64,000 nucleotides of DNA from Bacteroidia bacterium (GCA_030526155.1 JAUNDI010000009.1:1-64000); one strand, 5' to 3'. Counted from the stretch's first letter, positions 8,717 through 17,261 are shown. Made by a program: numbers and translations. Notes: a model not told the origin generated them from the sequence alone.

Positions 8717-9319
8717 ATGAGGATATCGATAATAAAATATAATGCGGGTAATATCAGATCTGTGGCCAATGCCTTGGGGCGTATTGGTTGTACCGATGTT
8801 GAGATTACGGACGATGTAGAGAAGGTGCGTACGGCAGATAAGGTAATATTTCCTGGTGTAGGAGAGGCCTCTACGACGATGGCCAACTTGAGAGCTACGG
8901 GACTTGATAAAGTAATACTAGACCTTAAGCAGCCGGTATTAGGTATCTGTTTAGGTATGCAATTGATGTGTAGGCATTCAGACGAAGGCGATGCAGAAGG
9001 GTTAGGTATATTTCCTGTAGATGTAAAGCGATTCCAGTTGCCAGAAGATAACAGCCTTAACTATAAGATACCACAGATGGGGTGGAACTCCATATCGAAT
9101 TTGAAGAGTGGTATATTTACTCCAGATATGGAGGGGCAGTATGTATATTTTGTGCATAGCTATTATGCTGAATTGTGTGAATATACGGCAGCGGAGACAG
9201 AGCATGTGATACGTTACAGCTCGGCGCTTGCTCGTAATAATTTTTATGCGACACAGTTTCATCCAGAGAAATCTGGTAGTGTTGGAGAGGGTATACTTCG
9301 TAACTTTATTAGCCTATGA
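8717..9319 (+). CDS. hisH: Imidazole glycerol phosphate synthase, glutaminase subunit
   Basis: Class I glutamine amidotransferase subunit that supplies ammonia to HisF. The nucleophile is the Cys of GICLGMQLM and the catalytic His-Glu pair is in QFHPEKSG. At 200 residues it is normal. It lies 7 nt after proA and overlaps hisA by 4 nt. Confidence 0.94.
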   Translation: MRISIIKYNAGNIRSVANALGRIGCTDVEITDDVEKVRTADKVIFPGVGEASTTMANLRATGLDKVILDLKQPVLGICLGMQLMCRHSDEGDAEGLGIFPVDVKRFQLPEDNSLNYKIPQMGWNSISNLKSGIFTPDMEGQYVYFVHSYYAELCEYTAAETEHVIRYSSALARNNFYATQFHPEKSGSVGEGILRNFISL

Positions 9320-10044
9320 TAGAGATTATTCCTGCTATAGATATGATAGAGGGGCGTTGCGTCAGACTATCGAAAGGAGACTATAATACCAAGAAAGTCT
9401 ATAATGAGGACCCATCGGAGGTTGCCAAGATGTTTGAGGATGCTGGCATAAAGAGGCTTCATGTGGTAGATTTGGACGGTGCGAAAGCTGGGCATATAGT
9501 AAACCATAAGGCATTAGAGAAGATCACCACATCGACGAACTTGATAGTAGATTTCGGTGGAGGTTTGAAGACTACGGAAGATTTGAATATAGCCTTTGAG
9601 TGTGGTGCACAGATGGTAACAGGCGGCTCTATTGCGGTAAAGAAGCCAGAAGAGTTTTGCTCTTGGATTGAAAAGTTTGGGGGTGAGCGCATAATATTAG
9701 GAGCTGATGCCAAGAATAAGAAGATAGCCGTAACAGGTTGGCTTGAGGATACAGACGCTGAGCTTATACCATTTATCAATCAGTATGTAGATAAAGGTAT
9801 AAAGAAGGTAATATGTACAGATATCTCCAAAGATGGTATGTTACAAGGACCTAATACGGAGCTATATAAAGAGATATTATCGTCGCAACCAGGATTGTGG
9901 CTTATAGCTTCGGGAGGCGTTAGTTGCAATGAAGATATAGCCATGTTGGATGCTGCGGGAGTACCAGCTGTCATAATGGGCAAAGCCATATATGAAGGCA
10001 AGATAAGTATGGCCCAGCTTAGCAGTTGGGTAGATAAACAATAA
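9316..10044 (+). CDS. hisA: ProFAR isomerase (phosphoribosylformimino-AICAR-P isomerase)
   Basis: A (beta/alpha)8-barrel enzyme that isomerises ProFAR to PRFAR in histidine synthesis. N-terminal [14 protein letters not shown] carries the catalytic Asp8, and the phosphate sites include DFGGGLK and ASGGVS. At 242 residues it is full length. It overlaps hisH by 4 nt. Confidence 0.94.
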   Translation: MIEIIPAIDMIEGRCVRLSKGDYNTKKVYNEDPSEVAKMFEDAGIKRLHVVDLDGAKAGHIVNHKALEKITTSTNLIVDFGGGLKTTEDLNIAFECGAQMVTGGSIAVKKPEEFCSWIEKFGGERIILGADAKNKKIAVTGWLEDTDAELIPFINQYVDKGIKKVICTDISKDGMLQGPNTELYKEILSSQPGLWLIASGGVSCNEDIAMLDAAGVPAVIMGKAIYEGKISMAQLSSWVDKQ

Positions 10045-10057
10045 AGCATTAACTTTG
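10026..10057 (+). promoter_or_regulatory. Candidate internal promoter before hisF
   Basis: TTG at 10026-10028 and TAACTTTG at 10050-10057 are separated by 21 bp, a normal spacing for Bacteroidota promoters. The -35-like part lies inside the end of hisA. It could add transcription of hisF, hisIE and the HD gene. Chance occurrence in AT-rich DNA is possible. Confidence 0.4.
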
Positions 10058-10078
10058 TAACATAATAAAGACAAGTAA

Positions 10079-10837
10079 ATGTTAGCAAAACGCATAATAC
10101 CTTGCTTAGATATACGCAATGGCAAGACTGTAAAAGGGGTTAACTTCGAGAATATTCGCGAGGTAGGAGACCCTGTGGAGTTAGGAGCGTGGTATGCGGA
10201 GCAAGGTGCGGACGAACTAGTATTCTTGGACATTACTGCTTCGCACGAAGAGAGGAAGACATTTCCTGACCTTGTGAATAGGATAGCCAAGGGGGTGAAT
10301 ATTCCGTTTACGGTAGGAGGAGGCATTTCGGAGCTTTCCGATGCTGATATGCTTTTGAATGCTGGAGCAGACAAGATATCTATTAACTCATCGGCGGTAA
10401 GGAATCCCCAGTTGGTGAGTGATATGGCGAAGAACTTTGGGTCGCAATTTGTGGTTGTTGCCATTGATGCGAAGCTCAATCCAGATACCGGCCTATGGGA
10501 TGTGATGGTAAAAGGCGGTAGAGAGAGAACAGATAAAGAGCTCTTCTCGTGGGCCAAGGAGGTACAAGAGCGAGGTGCGGGAGAGATACTATTCACCTCT
10601 ATGCTACATGACGGTACTAAAGCTGGATTTGCGAACAAAGAGTTGGCGCGTCTTTCTAGGGAGCTTTCTATACCTGTGATAGCATCAGGCGGAGCAGGTA
10701 AGATGGAGCACTTTGTGGATGTATTTAATGAAGGTATGGCAGATGCGGCTTTGGCGGCTTCTATATTCCATTTTAAGGAGATAATGATACCTGATTTGAA
10801 GGCGTACCTCAGACAGAATAATATTTTAGTTAGATAG
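10079..10837 (+). CDS. hisF: Imidazole glycerol phosphate synthase, cyclase subunit
   Basis: The (beta/alpha)8-barrel partner of HisH that forms imidazole glycerol phosphate and AICAR from PRFAR and ammonia. It starts [20 protein letters not shown] with the catalytic Asp11, and has VGGGI and ASGGAG phosphate loops and the second catalytic Asp in VVAIDAK. At 252 residues it is full length. Confidence 0.95.
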   Translation: MLAKRIIPCLDIRNGKTVKGVNFENIREVGDPVELGAWYAEQGADELVFLDITASHEERKTFPDLVNRIAKGVNIPFTVGGGISELSDADMLLNAGADKISINSSAVRNPQLVSDMAKNFGSQFVVVAIDAKLNPDTGLWDVMVKGGRERTDKELFSWAKEVQERGAGEILFTSMLHDGTKAGFANKELARLSRELSIPVIASGGAGKMEHFVDVFNEGMADAALAASIFHFKEIMIPDLKAYLRQNNILVR

Positions 10838-10861
10838 TATTAGCATTAAAAATATATTACA

Positions 10862-11455
10862 ATGTTAGATTACAAGAAAAACTCGGACGGACTTGTTCCA
10901 GCCATCATTCAAGATGCGAAGACAGGCAAAGTACTTATGCTCGGCTATATGAATGAGGAGGCATACAACAAGACAGTAAGCGAGAAGAAAGTTACCTTTT
11001 GGAGTCGTACACGCAAGACCCTTTGGACAAAGGGCGAGACTAGTGGCAACTTCCTAAATGTTGTCTCTATTGCGGAAGATTGTGATAATGACACACTCCT
11101 TATTAAAGTTAACCCGGAGGGACCGGTTTGCCATACAGGAACAGACACATGCTGGGGAGAGGACAATAAGTTGGAAGGAGTAATGTTCCTTAAGGAGCTT
11201 CAAGACTTTATTGACAAGCGTCATGAGGAGATGCCAGAGGGCTCATATACTACATCGCTATTCCAGAAAGGTACTAATAAGATAGCGAAGAAGCTAGGCG
11301 AAGAGGCTGTAGAGGCCGTTATTGGTGCTATGGCAAATGACGATGAGAACTTCCTCTATGAGTGTGCAGATGTTCTTTACCACATGATAGTACTTCTTAC
11401 ACATAAGGGCTACAGAATAGAGGATGTGGTAGCAGAACTTAAGTCGCGTCATTAA
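10862..11455 (+). CDS. hisI: Bifunctional phosphoribosyl-AMP cyclohydrolase / phosphoribosyl-ATP diphosphatase
   Basis: Fused HisI-HisE enzyme performing steps two and three of histidine synthesis. The HisI half (about 1-105) has VLMLGYMNEEA, TFWSRTR, the metal residues in EDCDNDT and VCHTGTDTCW; the HisE half (about 110-197) has KIAKKLGEEAVEAVIGA and YECADVLYHM. At 197 residues it has the usual length of the fusion. It is often labelled hisIE. Confidence 0.94.
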   Translation: MLDYKKNSDGLVPAIIQDAKTGKVLMLGYMNEEAYNKTVSEKKVTFWSRTRKTLWTKGETSGNFLNVVSIAEDCDNDTLLIKVNPEGPVCHTGTDTCWGEDNKLEGVMFLKELQDFIDKRHEEMPEGSYTTSLFQKGTNKIAKKLGEEAVEAVIGAMANDDENFLYECADVLYHMIVLLTHKGYRIEDVVAELKSRH

Positions 11456-11468
11456 TTAATAAAAGATA

Positions 11469-12017
11469 ATGGCGATTAATCCTATAGAAGTCATAAGTCA
11501 GTTCTACGAGAGAGATACTGACTTATGGCGTATTCTTGTAGAGCATTCTGAGGCTGTAGCAGACTTTGCCTTGAGGATAGTAGATTCGCATCCGGAGTTA
11601 GGTGCGGATAGGCAGTTTGTGTATGAGGGAGCCATGTTACATGATATTGGTATTATCAAGACAGATGCTCCTGGGATACATTGTTATGGAGATTCGCCCT
11701 ATATATGCCATGGTACTTTAGGAGCAGAGATGCTTAGGGGGCTTGGCATGGAGAGGCATGCATTGGTATGTGAGAGGCATACAGGTGCGGGGTTGTCATT
11801 AGAAGATATAGAGAGGCAAGATTTGCCTATACCACATAGGGATATGCTCCCATTGAGTGTGGAGGAGAAGATAATATGTTATGCTGATAAATATTTCAGT
11901 AAGAGTAAAGAGCTACGAGTAGCGAAGAGCTATGAGAAGGCGTTGAAATCTGTAGCGAAGTTTGGGGAGGATTCGGAGAGAAGGTTTTTGGAGATGCATG
12001 AGAAGTTTGGGAAGTAG
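11469..12017 (+). CDS. HD-domain phosphohydrolase
   Basis: A 182-residue protein with the HD metal-binding pattern: His26, the His58-Asp59 pair in MLHDIG, and later His residues around CERHTG, with a further Asp in CYADKYFSK. Such proteins hydrolyse phosphate esters of nucleotides or similar substrates; the substrate here cannot be read from sequence. It follows hisIE by 13 nt and probably ends the operon. It converges on the toxin-antitoxin pair with 6 nt between the stops and no terminator seen. Confidence 0.8.
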   Translation: MAINPIEVISQFYERDTDLWRILVEHSEAVADFALRIVDSHPELGADRQFVYEGAMLHDIGIIKTDAPGIHCYGDSPYICHGTLGAEMLRGLGMERHALVCERHTGAGLSLEDIERQDLPIPHRDMLPLSVEEKIICYADKYFSKSKELRVAKSYEKALKSVAKFGEDSERRFLEMHEKFGK

Positions 12018-12023
12018 GAGGGA

Positions 12024-12296
12024 TTAGAAGAGATCGGAGTGGGTGCCGGTACTTGTAAGTATAATTGTAACATGACCACTATTCACCTTCCATATTAAGA
12101 GCCAATCGCTTTCAATATGACATTCCCACAAACCGCTATAGTTGCCGCTCAGTTTATGAGGTTTATATATAGAATCGACAGTACCATTTGTTTCGAGTTG
12201 TTTGATTACACGTTCTAGCTTTTTCATATCGCGCCCTCTTTTGAGGCATCGTTTAGCTTGTTTTTTGAACTCGTTAGTAGTTTCAATTGTCCACAT
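12024..12296 (-). CDS. YafQ-family mRNA interferase toxin
   Basis: A 90-residue RelE/ParE-superfamily toxin of the YafQ branch, expected to cleave mRNA on the ribosome. The family signature is clear: HKLSGNYSGLWECHIESDWLLIW and the C-terminal STGTHSDLF, whose His86 corresponds to the catalytic His near the C-terminus of E. coli YafQ. It begins 2 nt after the antitoxin stop, the usual coupled order. Confidence 0.88.
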   Translation of the reverse strand: MWTIETTNEFKKQAKRCLKRGRDMKKLERVIKQLETNGTVDSIYKPHKLSGNYSGLWECHIESDWLLIWKVNSGHVTIILTSTGTHSDLF

Positions 12297-12298
12297 GA

Positions 12299-12517
12299 TT
12301 ATTTTAATATATCAGCCATGAGTGCTTCGGTGTTTTCGTAGCGAGTGGTTCGTCCAGCCTTTATATCATCTAGGGCCTTGTCGATAGAGTTTTTCTTTTT
12401 CTTTGTTTTGGCGGTAGATTTTACCCTAACGTACTCTATATTGAGGCTATCAAGTACAGCTATACAAGCTCGCCCCTTTGCGCTACGTTCGTTTATTTTT
12501 ATCTGTATTGTACACAT
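12299..12517 (-). CDS. Antitoxin partner of the YafQ-type toxin
   Basis: A 72-residue charged protein (Lys-rich stretch around residues 35-43) upstream of and coupled to the toxin gene. It does not show an obvious RelB/DinJ ribbon-helix-helix start; the C-terminal part (KALDDIKAGRTTRYENTEALMADIL) resembles the toxin-neutralising tail seen in many small Bacteroidota antitoxins. Assignment as antitoxin rests mainly on position and size. Confidence 0.75.
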   Translation of the reverse strand: MCTIQIKINERSAKGRACIAVLDSLNIEYVRVKSTAKTKKKKNSIDKALDDIKAGRTTRYENTEALMADILK

Positions 12518-12538
12518 ACTCTTGTTGTCTTATTTCTG

Positions 12539-12570
12539 CAAATGTATGATATGCTTGTGAGAAAAGCAAA
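12539..12570 (-). promoter_or_regulatory. Promoter of the toxin-antitoxin operon
   Basis: On the minus strand TTTG (12570-12567) and TACATTTG (12546-12539) are separated by 20 bp, a full match to the Bacteroidota -33/-7 consensus. The antitoxin ATG lies about 20 nt downstream. Confidence 0.7.
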
Positions 12571-12637
12571 TAGGCATTATTGTTTGAGTTCTTATAGGAG
12601 TACTATTCTTACTATGTATGTATTTTTTGTATCTATT

Positions 12638-12681
12638 GAGTATGGTGTGTGTATGGTTTGTGGATATAGGGAGCATAGCTG
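12638..12681 (+). repeat. Degenerate 11-nt tandem array
   Basis: Four consecutive 11-nt units can be read here; the first two, GAGTATGGTGT and GTGTATGGTTT, agree at 9 of 11 positions. The later two are diverged. It resembles the clearer 11-nt arrays at 33310, 39763 and 57208 in period, but the match is weak and lies before, not after, a gene on this strand. Confidence 0.3.
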
Positions 12682-12703
12682 TTCATCGTAATTATTATAT
12701 TTG
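12666..12703 (+). promoter_or_regulatory. Promoter of the DUF5131 gene within a repeat-like tail
   Basis: TATATTTG at 12696-12703 matches the -7 consensus. The preceding sequence, including TAGGGAG and GTTCATCGTAA, resembles the right-hand tail of the CTAG repeats at 17396-17532 and 47458-47507. The element shows that a TTG at 12701 is promoter rather than start codon; the ATG at 12725 is chosen. Confidence 0.55.
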
Positions 12704-12724
12704 TCGGGTAATATAAAAATAGAT

Positions 12725-13528
12725 ATGGCAGAGCATTGGGAGATATATGCGGATTGGAATCCTTGGCATGGGTGTACGAAGATTAGTCCTGGTTGTAGGT
12801 ATTGCTATGTATATAGGCAAGATGAGATGTATGGGAGTGATATATCGAGTAGTGAGTGCAGGAAGACGGGGAATTTTAATTTGCCTATAAAGAAGAAGAG
12901 AGATAAGAGTTGGAAGATAGAGAGTGGAAAGATAGTGTTTACCTGTTTTACATCGGATTTCTTATTGAAAGATGCTGATGAGTGGCGAGGAGAGTGTTGG
13001 GAGATGATGAAGATGAGGCGAGACTTATGGTTTTACTTCTTTACGAAGAGGATAGATAGATTTGAAGAGTGTATGCCTGAGGATTGGGGAGAAGGGTATG
13101 ATAATGTATTGGTAGGTTGTACGGTAGAGAATCAGGCGATGGCAGACTATAGGATACCTATATTTAAGTCGTTGCCCATCAAACATAAGAGTATTATTGT
13201 GGCGCCGATGATAGAGGCAGTGGATTTGTCGGCCTACTTAGACGACACGATAGAAGAGGTGGCGGTGAGTGGTGAGTCGGGATTAGAAGCTAGGCCATGT
13301 GACTATGATTGGATATTGGCCATAAGAGAGCAATGTGTAGCGAAGAATATACCCTTTAGATTTCATCAGACGGGGGCGAAGTTTATCAAAGACGGGAAGA
13401 TGTATAGGGTACCTAGGCAGTATCAGTTGAGTCAGGCACATAAAGCCAATATAGACTTTAGGATTGGGAGATATATGGTACCTGAGAATGTGAAGTTTGA
13501 GTGGAGAGAAGAAGATTATCATGATTAA
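12725..13528 (+). CDS. DUF5131 (phage Gp37/Gp68-like) protein with Cys cluster
   Basis: A 267-residue protein beginning with WEIYADWNPWHGC and a Cys17-x6-Cys24-x2-Cys27 cluster followed by Tyr. This is the hallmark of the DUF5131/Gp37 family, found in phages and bacteria. The cluster suggests an iron-sulphur site of radical-SAM type, but the reaction is unknown. Later family features visible are the WFYFFTKR region, NVLVGCTVENQ, VSGESG and RFHQTGAKFI. The ATG at 12725 is used because an upstream TTG lies within the promoter. It stands alone between the toxin-antitoxin pair and flotillin; no other phage genes are near. Confidence 0.82.
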   Translation: MAEHWEIYADWNPWHGCTKISPGCRYCYVYRQDEMYGSDISSSECRKTGNFNLPIKKKRDKSWKIESGKIVFTCFTSDFLLKDADEWRGECWEMMKMRRDLWFYFFTKRIDRFEECMPEDWGEGYDNVLVGCTVENQAMADYRIPIFKSLPIKHKSIIVAPMIEAVDLSAYLDDTIEEVAVSGESGLEARPCDYDWILAIREQCVAKNIPFRFHQTGAKFIKDGKMYRVPRQYQLSQAHKANIDFRIGRYMVPENVKFEWREEDYHD

Positions 13529-13548
13529 GATGTTGTGACATAGATAAG

Positions 13549-13593
13549 AAAGCTCCCCGGCGTAGGGTATTATTTACTACGCCGGGGAGTTTT
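13549..13593. terminator. Bidirectional terminator between convergent genes
   Basis: A perfect 13-bp GC-rich stem (CTCCCCGGCGTAG at 13553-13565 against 13577-13589) with an 11-nt loop, flanked by A residues on the left and T residues on the right. It serves both the DUF5131 gene (plus) and the flotillin gene (minus), whose stop is at 13615. Confidence 0.92.
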
Positions 13594-13614
13594 CGTTTTA
13601 TTATGAGTTGGATA

Positions 13615-14997
13615 TTATTCCTTAGATTCCTCCTTTGGGGAGTCTTGTGACTCCTCCTCCTTTTTCTTTGCGAGATAAGAAGGGAGAGCTAGACCGGCTT
13701 GGTCGAACAATTCGCCGAGAGGAGGTACGCTTTTCATGAGACCAGAGAGGAAGTTGGCTGTAGAAGTCTGCCCATTAGAGCCATTTCCGCCATTATCCCA
13801 TACAGTAATCTTATCGATTTGTATACCCTTGATAGCCTCCACTTGGGTTTTAACCAATTCAGGGAGTTTCTCGAGGAGGAGAAGAGTATAAGCCTTAGTT
13901 GCGTCGCCACCAGCAGCCTGAATCATCTTATCATAACCCTGAGCCTGCTTAGTAAGAATTTCGTAGAGACCCTTACCCTCGGCCTCCATTTTGGCGAATA
14001 TAGCATCAGCCTCACCCTTAGCATTGACACGCTTCTGTTCAGCCTCGGCCTCTGCTGCAAGTACGAGACGACGCTTTTCGATCTCCTGTGCTACGATGAC
14101 GTTAGCTGTTTGGGTAGAGCGTTCGCGTTCGGCGCGAGCCTCCTCGGCCTTCTTTTCGGCAGCGTAAGCCTCTTCGAGAGCCTTAGCTTGAGCCACCTTT
14201 TCGGCAGCGGTAGCCTTACGTTGAGCTTCGGCCTCAGCCTCGCGACGGCTGGCATCAGATTGAGCGATATTAACCTTAGCCTCATTCTCGCCCTTAACAG
14301 CCTCGGCATTTGCTTCTGCGGTACGGATACGAGTCTCACGGTCGGCCTCCGCCTTACCGATTTCACCGATCTTCTCCTGTTCTGCTACTCGTACCTTAGC
14401 CTCATTGATAGCCTTAGCTGCGGCCTCTTGACCTAGAGCCTCGATATAGCCACTCTCGTCCTTGATATCAGTAACGTTTACGTTGATGAGTTTAAGACCG
14501 ATCTTTTTGAGTTCGACCTCGACATTAGCGGTGATAGCCTCAAGGAACTTGTCGCGATCTGAGTTAAGTTCCTCGATAGACATTGTAGCTATTACGAGAC
14601 GTAGCTGACCGAAGAGGATATCGCGAGCGAGCTCTTGGATTTGTTGAGCGCTTTGCCCGAGGAGACGCTCGGCAGCAGCCACCATAGTATCCTCTTCTGT
14701 GCTGATACCTACGGTAAAGCGGCAAGGGACATCGACGCGGATATTCTGACGGCTCAATGCATTTGTGAGGTTGGCATCAATACCGATAGGAGTCAAAGAT
14801 AGGTAGGCGTAATCTTGAATGATAGGCCAAACGAAAGCGCCACCGCCGTGGACACATTTGGCACTCTTCTTAGATCCGCTTGTACCATAGATGACAAGAA
14901 TCTTGTCTGATGGACAACGACGATAGCGGTTGATGAGAGCAATAATCATGAGTACTGCGACTACAACCACAATAACGATAAGTAATGAAGGTTCCAT
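13615..14997 (-). CDS. Flotillin-like SPFH-domain membrane scaffold protein
   Basis: A 460-residue protein with one N-terminal membrane segment (about 4-22), an SPFH/PHB domain (about 25-200), a long Ala/Glu/Lys-rich coiled coil with flotillin-type EA repeats (about 200-340) and a C-terminal tail. Flotillins organise membrane microdomains and support membrane protein assembly. It is 41 nt downstream of the NfeD gene; NfeD-flotillin pairs are a conserved arrangement and probably one transcript. Confidence 0.9.
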   Translation of the reverse strand: MEPSLLIVIVVVVAVLMIIALINRYRRCPSDKILVIYGTSGSKKSAKCVHGGGAFVWPIIQDYAYLSLTPIGIDANLTNALSRQNIRVDVPCRFTVGISTEEDTMVAAAERLLGQSAQQIQELARDILFGQLRLVIATMSIEELNSDRDKFLEAITANVEVELKKIGLKLINVNVTDIKDESGYIEALGQEAAAKAINEAKVRVAEQEKIGEIGKAEADRETRIRTAEANAEAVKGENEAKVNIAQSDASRREAEAEAQRKATAAEKVAQAKALEEAYAAEKKAEEARAERERSTQTANVIVAQEIEKRRLVLAAEAEAEQKRVNAKGEADAIFAKMEAEGKGLYEILTKQAQGYDKMIQAAGGDATKAYTLLLLEKLPELVKTQVEAIKGIQIDKITVWDNGGNGSNGQTSTANFLSGLMKSVPPLGELFDQAGLALPSYLAKKKEEESQDSPKEESKE

Positions 14998-15038
14998 AAT
15001 CTTATAGTTGTTAGAAATATTTGTGAATTATTTTAATG

Positions 15039-15635
15039 CTATGCTTTTGTTACTAATACGGTATGCTTGTCGATGAGGCTTTCTATCTTTACTTTAGCTC
15101 CGCTTGGTAAGAGATCGCCATCGGTAATAGCGGCAAGTTCGTGGATTGAGCCATTGATGCTCACCTGTACCTTACCTGCACCACTACGGGCAGCGGGGAT
15201 ACGGAGATAGACATCACATACGGAGCCCACGCAATCGTCTATTTTATATGCGCCATTACTTTCGAGACCCATTAGACCCTTCAGTATAAAGAGGAATATG
15301 GCCACGAAGGCGATACCCGTTGCTATGGCGAGGATGGTTAGGATAACTTTATCTTCGACCATTGACGACCAGCAGATGCCACCCCATCCGAGACCGAGGA
15401 GGAAGTTGATGATATTACGGATGGTAAAGAGTTGCATTGGGCCACCAGTATCCAAGGTGTGACCAGCAGAAGCTTCGACATCGCCAGTGAATTGGAAATC
15501 GACATCGGTATGATCTATGCCGATGAAAGTGAGGAGAGTCTGAATTATGAAAATCAGAGAGGTTGCTATAGCTATAATCCAGTAGAACTTCATCTCTGGA
15601 GTTAGAGCGTTATACATACTGATTAATGAGTCCAT
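15039..15635 (-). CDS. NfeD-like membrane protein
   Basis: A 198-residue protein with membrane segments at about 17-38, 73-90 and 95-118 and a C-terminal OB-fold-like beta domain (about 130-198, with IDDCVGSVCDVYLRIP and SGAKVKIESLIDKHTVLV). This is the YuaF/NfeD type that accompanies flotillins and is thought to act with them in membrane domains. A -7 element lies upstream at 15657-15664 on the minus strand. Confidence 0.8.
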   Translation of the reverse strand: MDSLISMYNALTPEMKFYWIIAIATSLIFIIQTLLTFIGIDHTDVDFQFTGDVEASAGHTLDTGGPMQLFTIRNIINFLLGLGWGGICWSSMVEDKVILTILAIATGIAFVAIFLFILKGLMGLESNGAYKIDDCVGSVCDVYLRIPAARSGAGKVQVSINGSIHELAAITDGDLLPSGAKVKIESLIDKHTVLVTKA

Positions 15636-15656
15636 GATATTGGTATTATGTATTTA

Positions 15657-15664
15657 CAAATGTA
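15657..15664 (-). promoter_or_regulatory. -7 promoter element for NfeD-flotillin
   Basis: On the minus strand TACATTTG matches the TAnnTTTG consensus and lies 21 nt before the NfeD start at 15635. No good -33 element is visible at normal spacing. Confidence 0.5.
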
Positions 15665-15698
15665 ACTATTTTACAATAATACTGATGAGAGAGAAGAG

Positions 15699-15732
15699 AA
15701 AAGACCTAAATCTATCTCGACCTAGGTCTTTT
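15699..15732. terminator. Terminator after the PadR-PspC operon
   Basis: A perfect 10-bp stem (AAAAGACCTA at 15699-15708 against TAGGTCTTTT at 15723-15732) with a 14-nt loop. It stops minus-strand transcripts leaving the PspC gene (stop at 15781) before they enter the NfeD promoter. Confidence 0.75.
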
Positions 15733-15780
15733 GTCGAGTTTCAATCAGTTAATTATTATAATTTAGTATGGAATTATTCT

Positions 15781-16770
15781 TTAGCTATGACATAATGCAA
15801 CTATAGCCATTACGAAAGCGGCTATCCAAACCAACCAAAGGGTAACGATGGCTATAGCGGAGAAAGGCTTGTATGGGTTATTGAAGATGCGTCTGAATAA
15901 CCATACGATAGCCGTGATGAGAGGAAGAAGTACTGTAACGATAGTACTTATGATCTTTATTGCCTCCCAAGTAGGGTGACTTATAGGTGTACAACCATAG
16001 ACAAAGTTAAAAGGACCCCACGCGAATATACTTGCTAGTCCGAGAGCATTGCACCCCGTGAAGACGTAGCTACATATTAGTAATATGATACCGATCTTCA
16101 CTATTGTACCGAAGGCGTTTTGAGCTTCGGTGCGCTGAACAGGTTCAGACTTGAAGTTTTGTATTGAGTTGATATCGGCAGGCTCGCCGCGCATCTCGAG
16201 CTTTTGGGCTACTGTAATAGCCTTAGGCATAAGAATCCACATAGCTAGATATGCCAGTAGCATTGGGCCATTAGTGAATATGGACAAAAGTACTACTGCT
16301 AGGCGTATGATCCAAGCCTCGGTGTGAGCGCGAAGAGCTATACCGCTACATACGCCAGCCACCATTACGTCGTCTGTATCGCGATAGAGTTTTACTGAGC
16401 GAAACTTGTTAAGAAGGTCAGAATCGCTTGTATTATTTGTATAATTCCGAGTATCATCTTTTTCTGATTTATTGTATTGAGTGTTGTTTGTATCATAGTT
16501 ATCACCATTGTTATCGTCCATTTGTTCTGGGCGACCAATTCTGTCGAGAGTTTGTCGGGTAGTCTCAATATCTACGACATTTCGACCGTGAATAAGAGAA
16601 TCTGAGAAGAGTTCTGCTATTCTAGCTTCGATATCTGTAACCACATCTCTCTCCTCCTCTTTAGAGAAGTGAGCCTCTAGGTCGTTTATATATTGTTCGA
16701 GAAGAGAGTATGCGTCTTCGTCGATTACGAAGTGGATACCGTTAAGATTTACATCTACTGTGCGTTTCAT
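15781..16770 (-). CDS. PspC-domain membrane stress protein
   Basis: A 329-residue protein. Residues 1-80 form a domain common to Bacteroidota PspC proteins (VDVNLNGIHFVIDEDAYSLL...DIEARIAELF), then an Asn/Asp-rich linker, then a PspC domain at about 128-192 (KLYRDTDDVMVAGVCSGIA...LLAYLAMWILMP), then several more membrane segments (about 225-250, 285-300, 308-327). PspC proteins take part in phage-shock-type envelope responses. It follows the PadR gene by 13 nt, so the regulator probably controls it. Confidence 0.85.
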   Translation of the reverse strand: MKRTVDVNLNGIHFVIDEDAYSLLEQYINDLEAHFSKEEERDVVTDIEARIAELFSDSLIHGRNVVDIETTRQTLDRIGRPEQMDDNNGDNYDTNNTQYNKSEKDDTRNYTNNTSDSDLLNKFRSVKLYRDTDDVMVAGVCSGIALRAHTEAWIIRLAVVLLSIFTNGPMLLAYLAMWILMPKAITVAQKLEMRGEPADINSIQNFKSEPVQRTEAQNAFGTIVKIGIILLICSYVFTGCNALGLASIFAWGPFNFVYGCTPISHPTWEAIKIISTIVTVLLPLITAIVWLFRRIFNNPYKPFSAIAIVTLWLVWIAAFVMAIVALCHS

Positions 16771-16783
16771 GTAGTTTGGTGTT

Positions 16784-17128
16784 TTAGTTATTTGTATTAC
16801 AATTGCTAAGTTTCTCTACAGCGTTTTTCATTTCATTCCACGCTGTTTGATGCTCTTTAAGGAGTTCCTTGCCCTTTTCGGTAATGCTATAATACTTTCT
16901 AGGTGGGCCTTGTTTGGATTCTACCCATTTGTATTCGAGACATCCGCTGTTTTTGAGGCGCATTAGGGCGGGGTATAGGGAGCCCTCGACGACGATCATG
17001 TCGGCATCCTTGAGCTCCTGCACTATCTCTTGAGCGTAGCCCTCGTGCTTTCTGTCGAGCAGGAGTAGGAGGCAGAACTCTAGGAGTCCCTTTCGCATCT
17101 GCTGGCGTATGTTATCAGTTGCTGCCAT
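16784..17128 (-). CDS. PadR-family transcriptional regulator
   Basis: A 114-residue winged-helix repressor with the PadR core KGLLEFCLLLLLDRKHEGYAQEIVQEL and the wing motif KYYSITEKGKELL. The ATG at 17128 (MAATDN) is preferred over an upstream TTG at 17134. It is the first gene of a pair with the PspC protein. PadR/PspC pairs are frequent in Bacteroidota; autoregulation is likely, and an inverted repeat upstream at 17237-17261 is a possible operator. Confidence 0.88.
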   Translation of the reverse strand: MAATDNIRQQMRKGLLEFCLLLLLDRKHEGYAQEIVQELKDADMIVVEGSLYPALMRLKNSGCLEYKWVESKQGPPRKYYSITEKGKELLKEHQTAWNEMKNAVEKLSNCNTNN

Positions 17129-17184
17129 ACTCAAATGGTGTTTAATATGGTTAATTGTTTAGTCGTTTTGTTTTATCGACGATG

Positions 17185-17216
17185 CAAATGTAAATACATT
17201 TTTAGTACTATGCAAT
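17185..17216 (-). promoter_or_regulatory. Promoter of padR-pspC
   Basis: Minus-strand ATTG (17216-17213) and TACATTTG (17192-17185) are separated by 20 bp, matching the -33/-7 arrangement. The PadR ATG lies 56 nt downstream. Confidence 0.65.
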
Positions 17217-17236
17217 ACATAATACCACTTTTTTTT

Positions 17237-17261
17237 GAATACCAGTGTAACTATGGTATTC
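17237..17261. promoter_or_regulatory. Inverted repeat upstream of padR
   Basis: GAATACCA (17237-17244) and TGGTATTC (17254-17261) form a perfect 8-bp inverted repeat with a 9-nt spacer, and AATACCA also occurs just to the left at 17221. It lies upstream of the padR promoter and may be a regulator-binding site; a hairpin role cannot be excluded. Confidence 0.4.

Noticed and set aside
12701..12724. N-terminal extension of the DUF5131 protein from a TTG
   Set aside because: The TTG lies inside a TATATTTG promoter element, and the family start fits the ATG at 12725.
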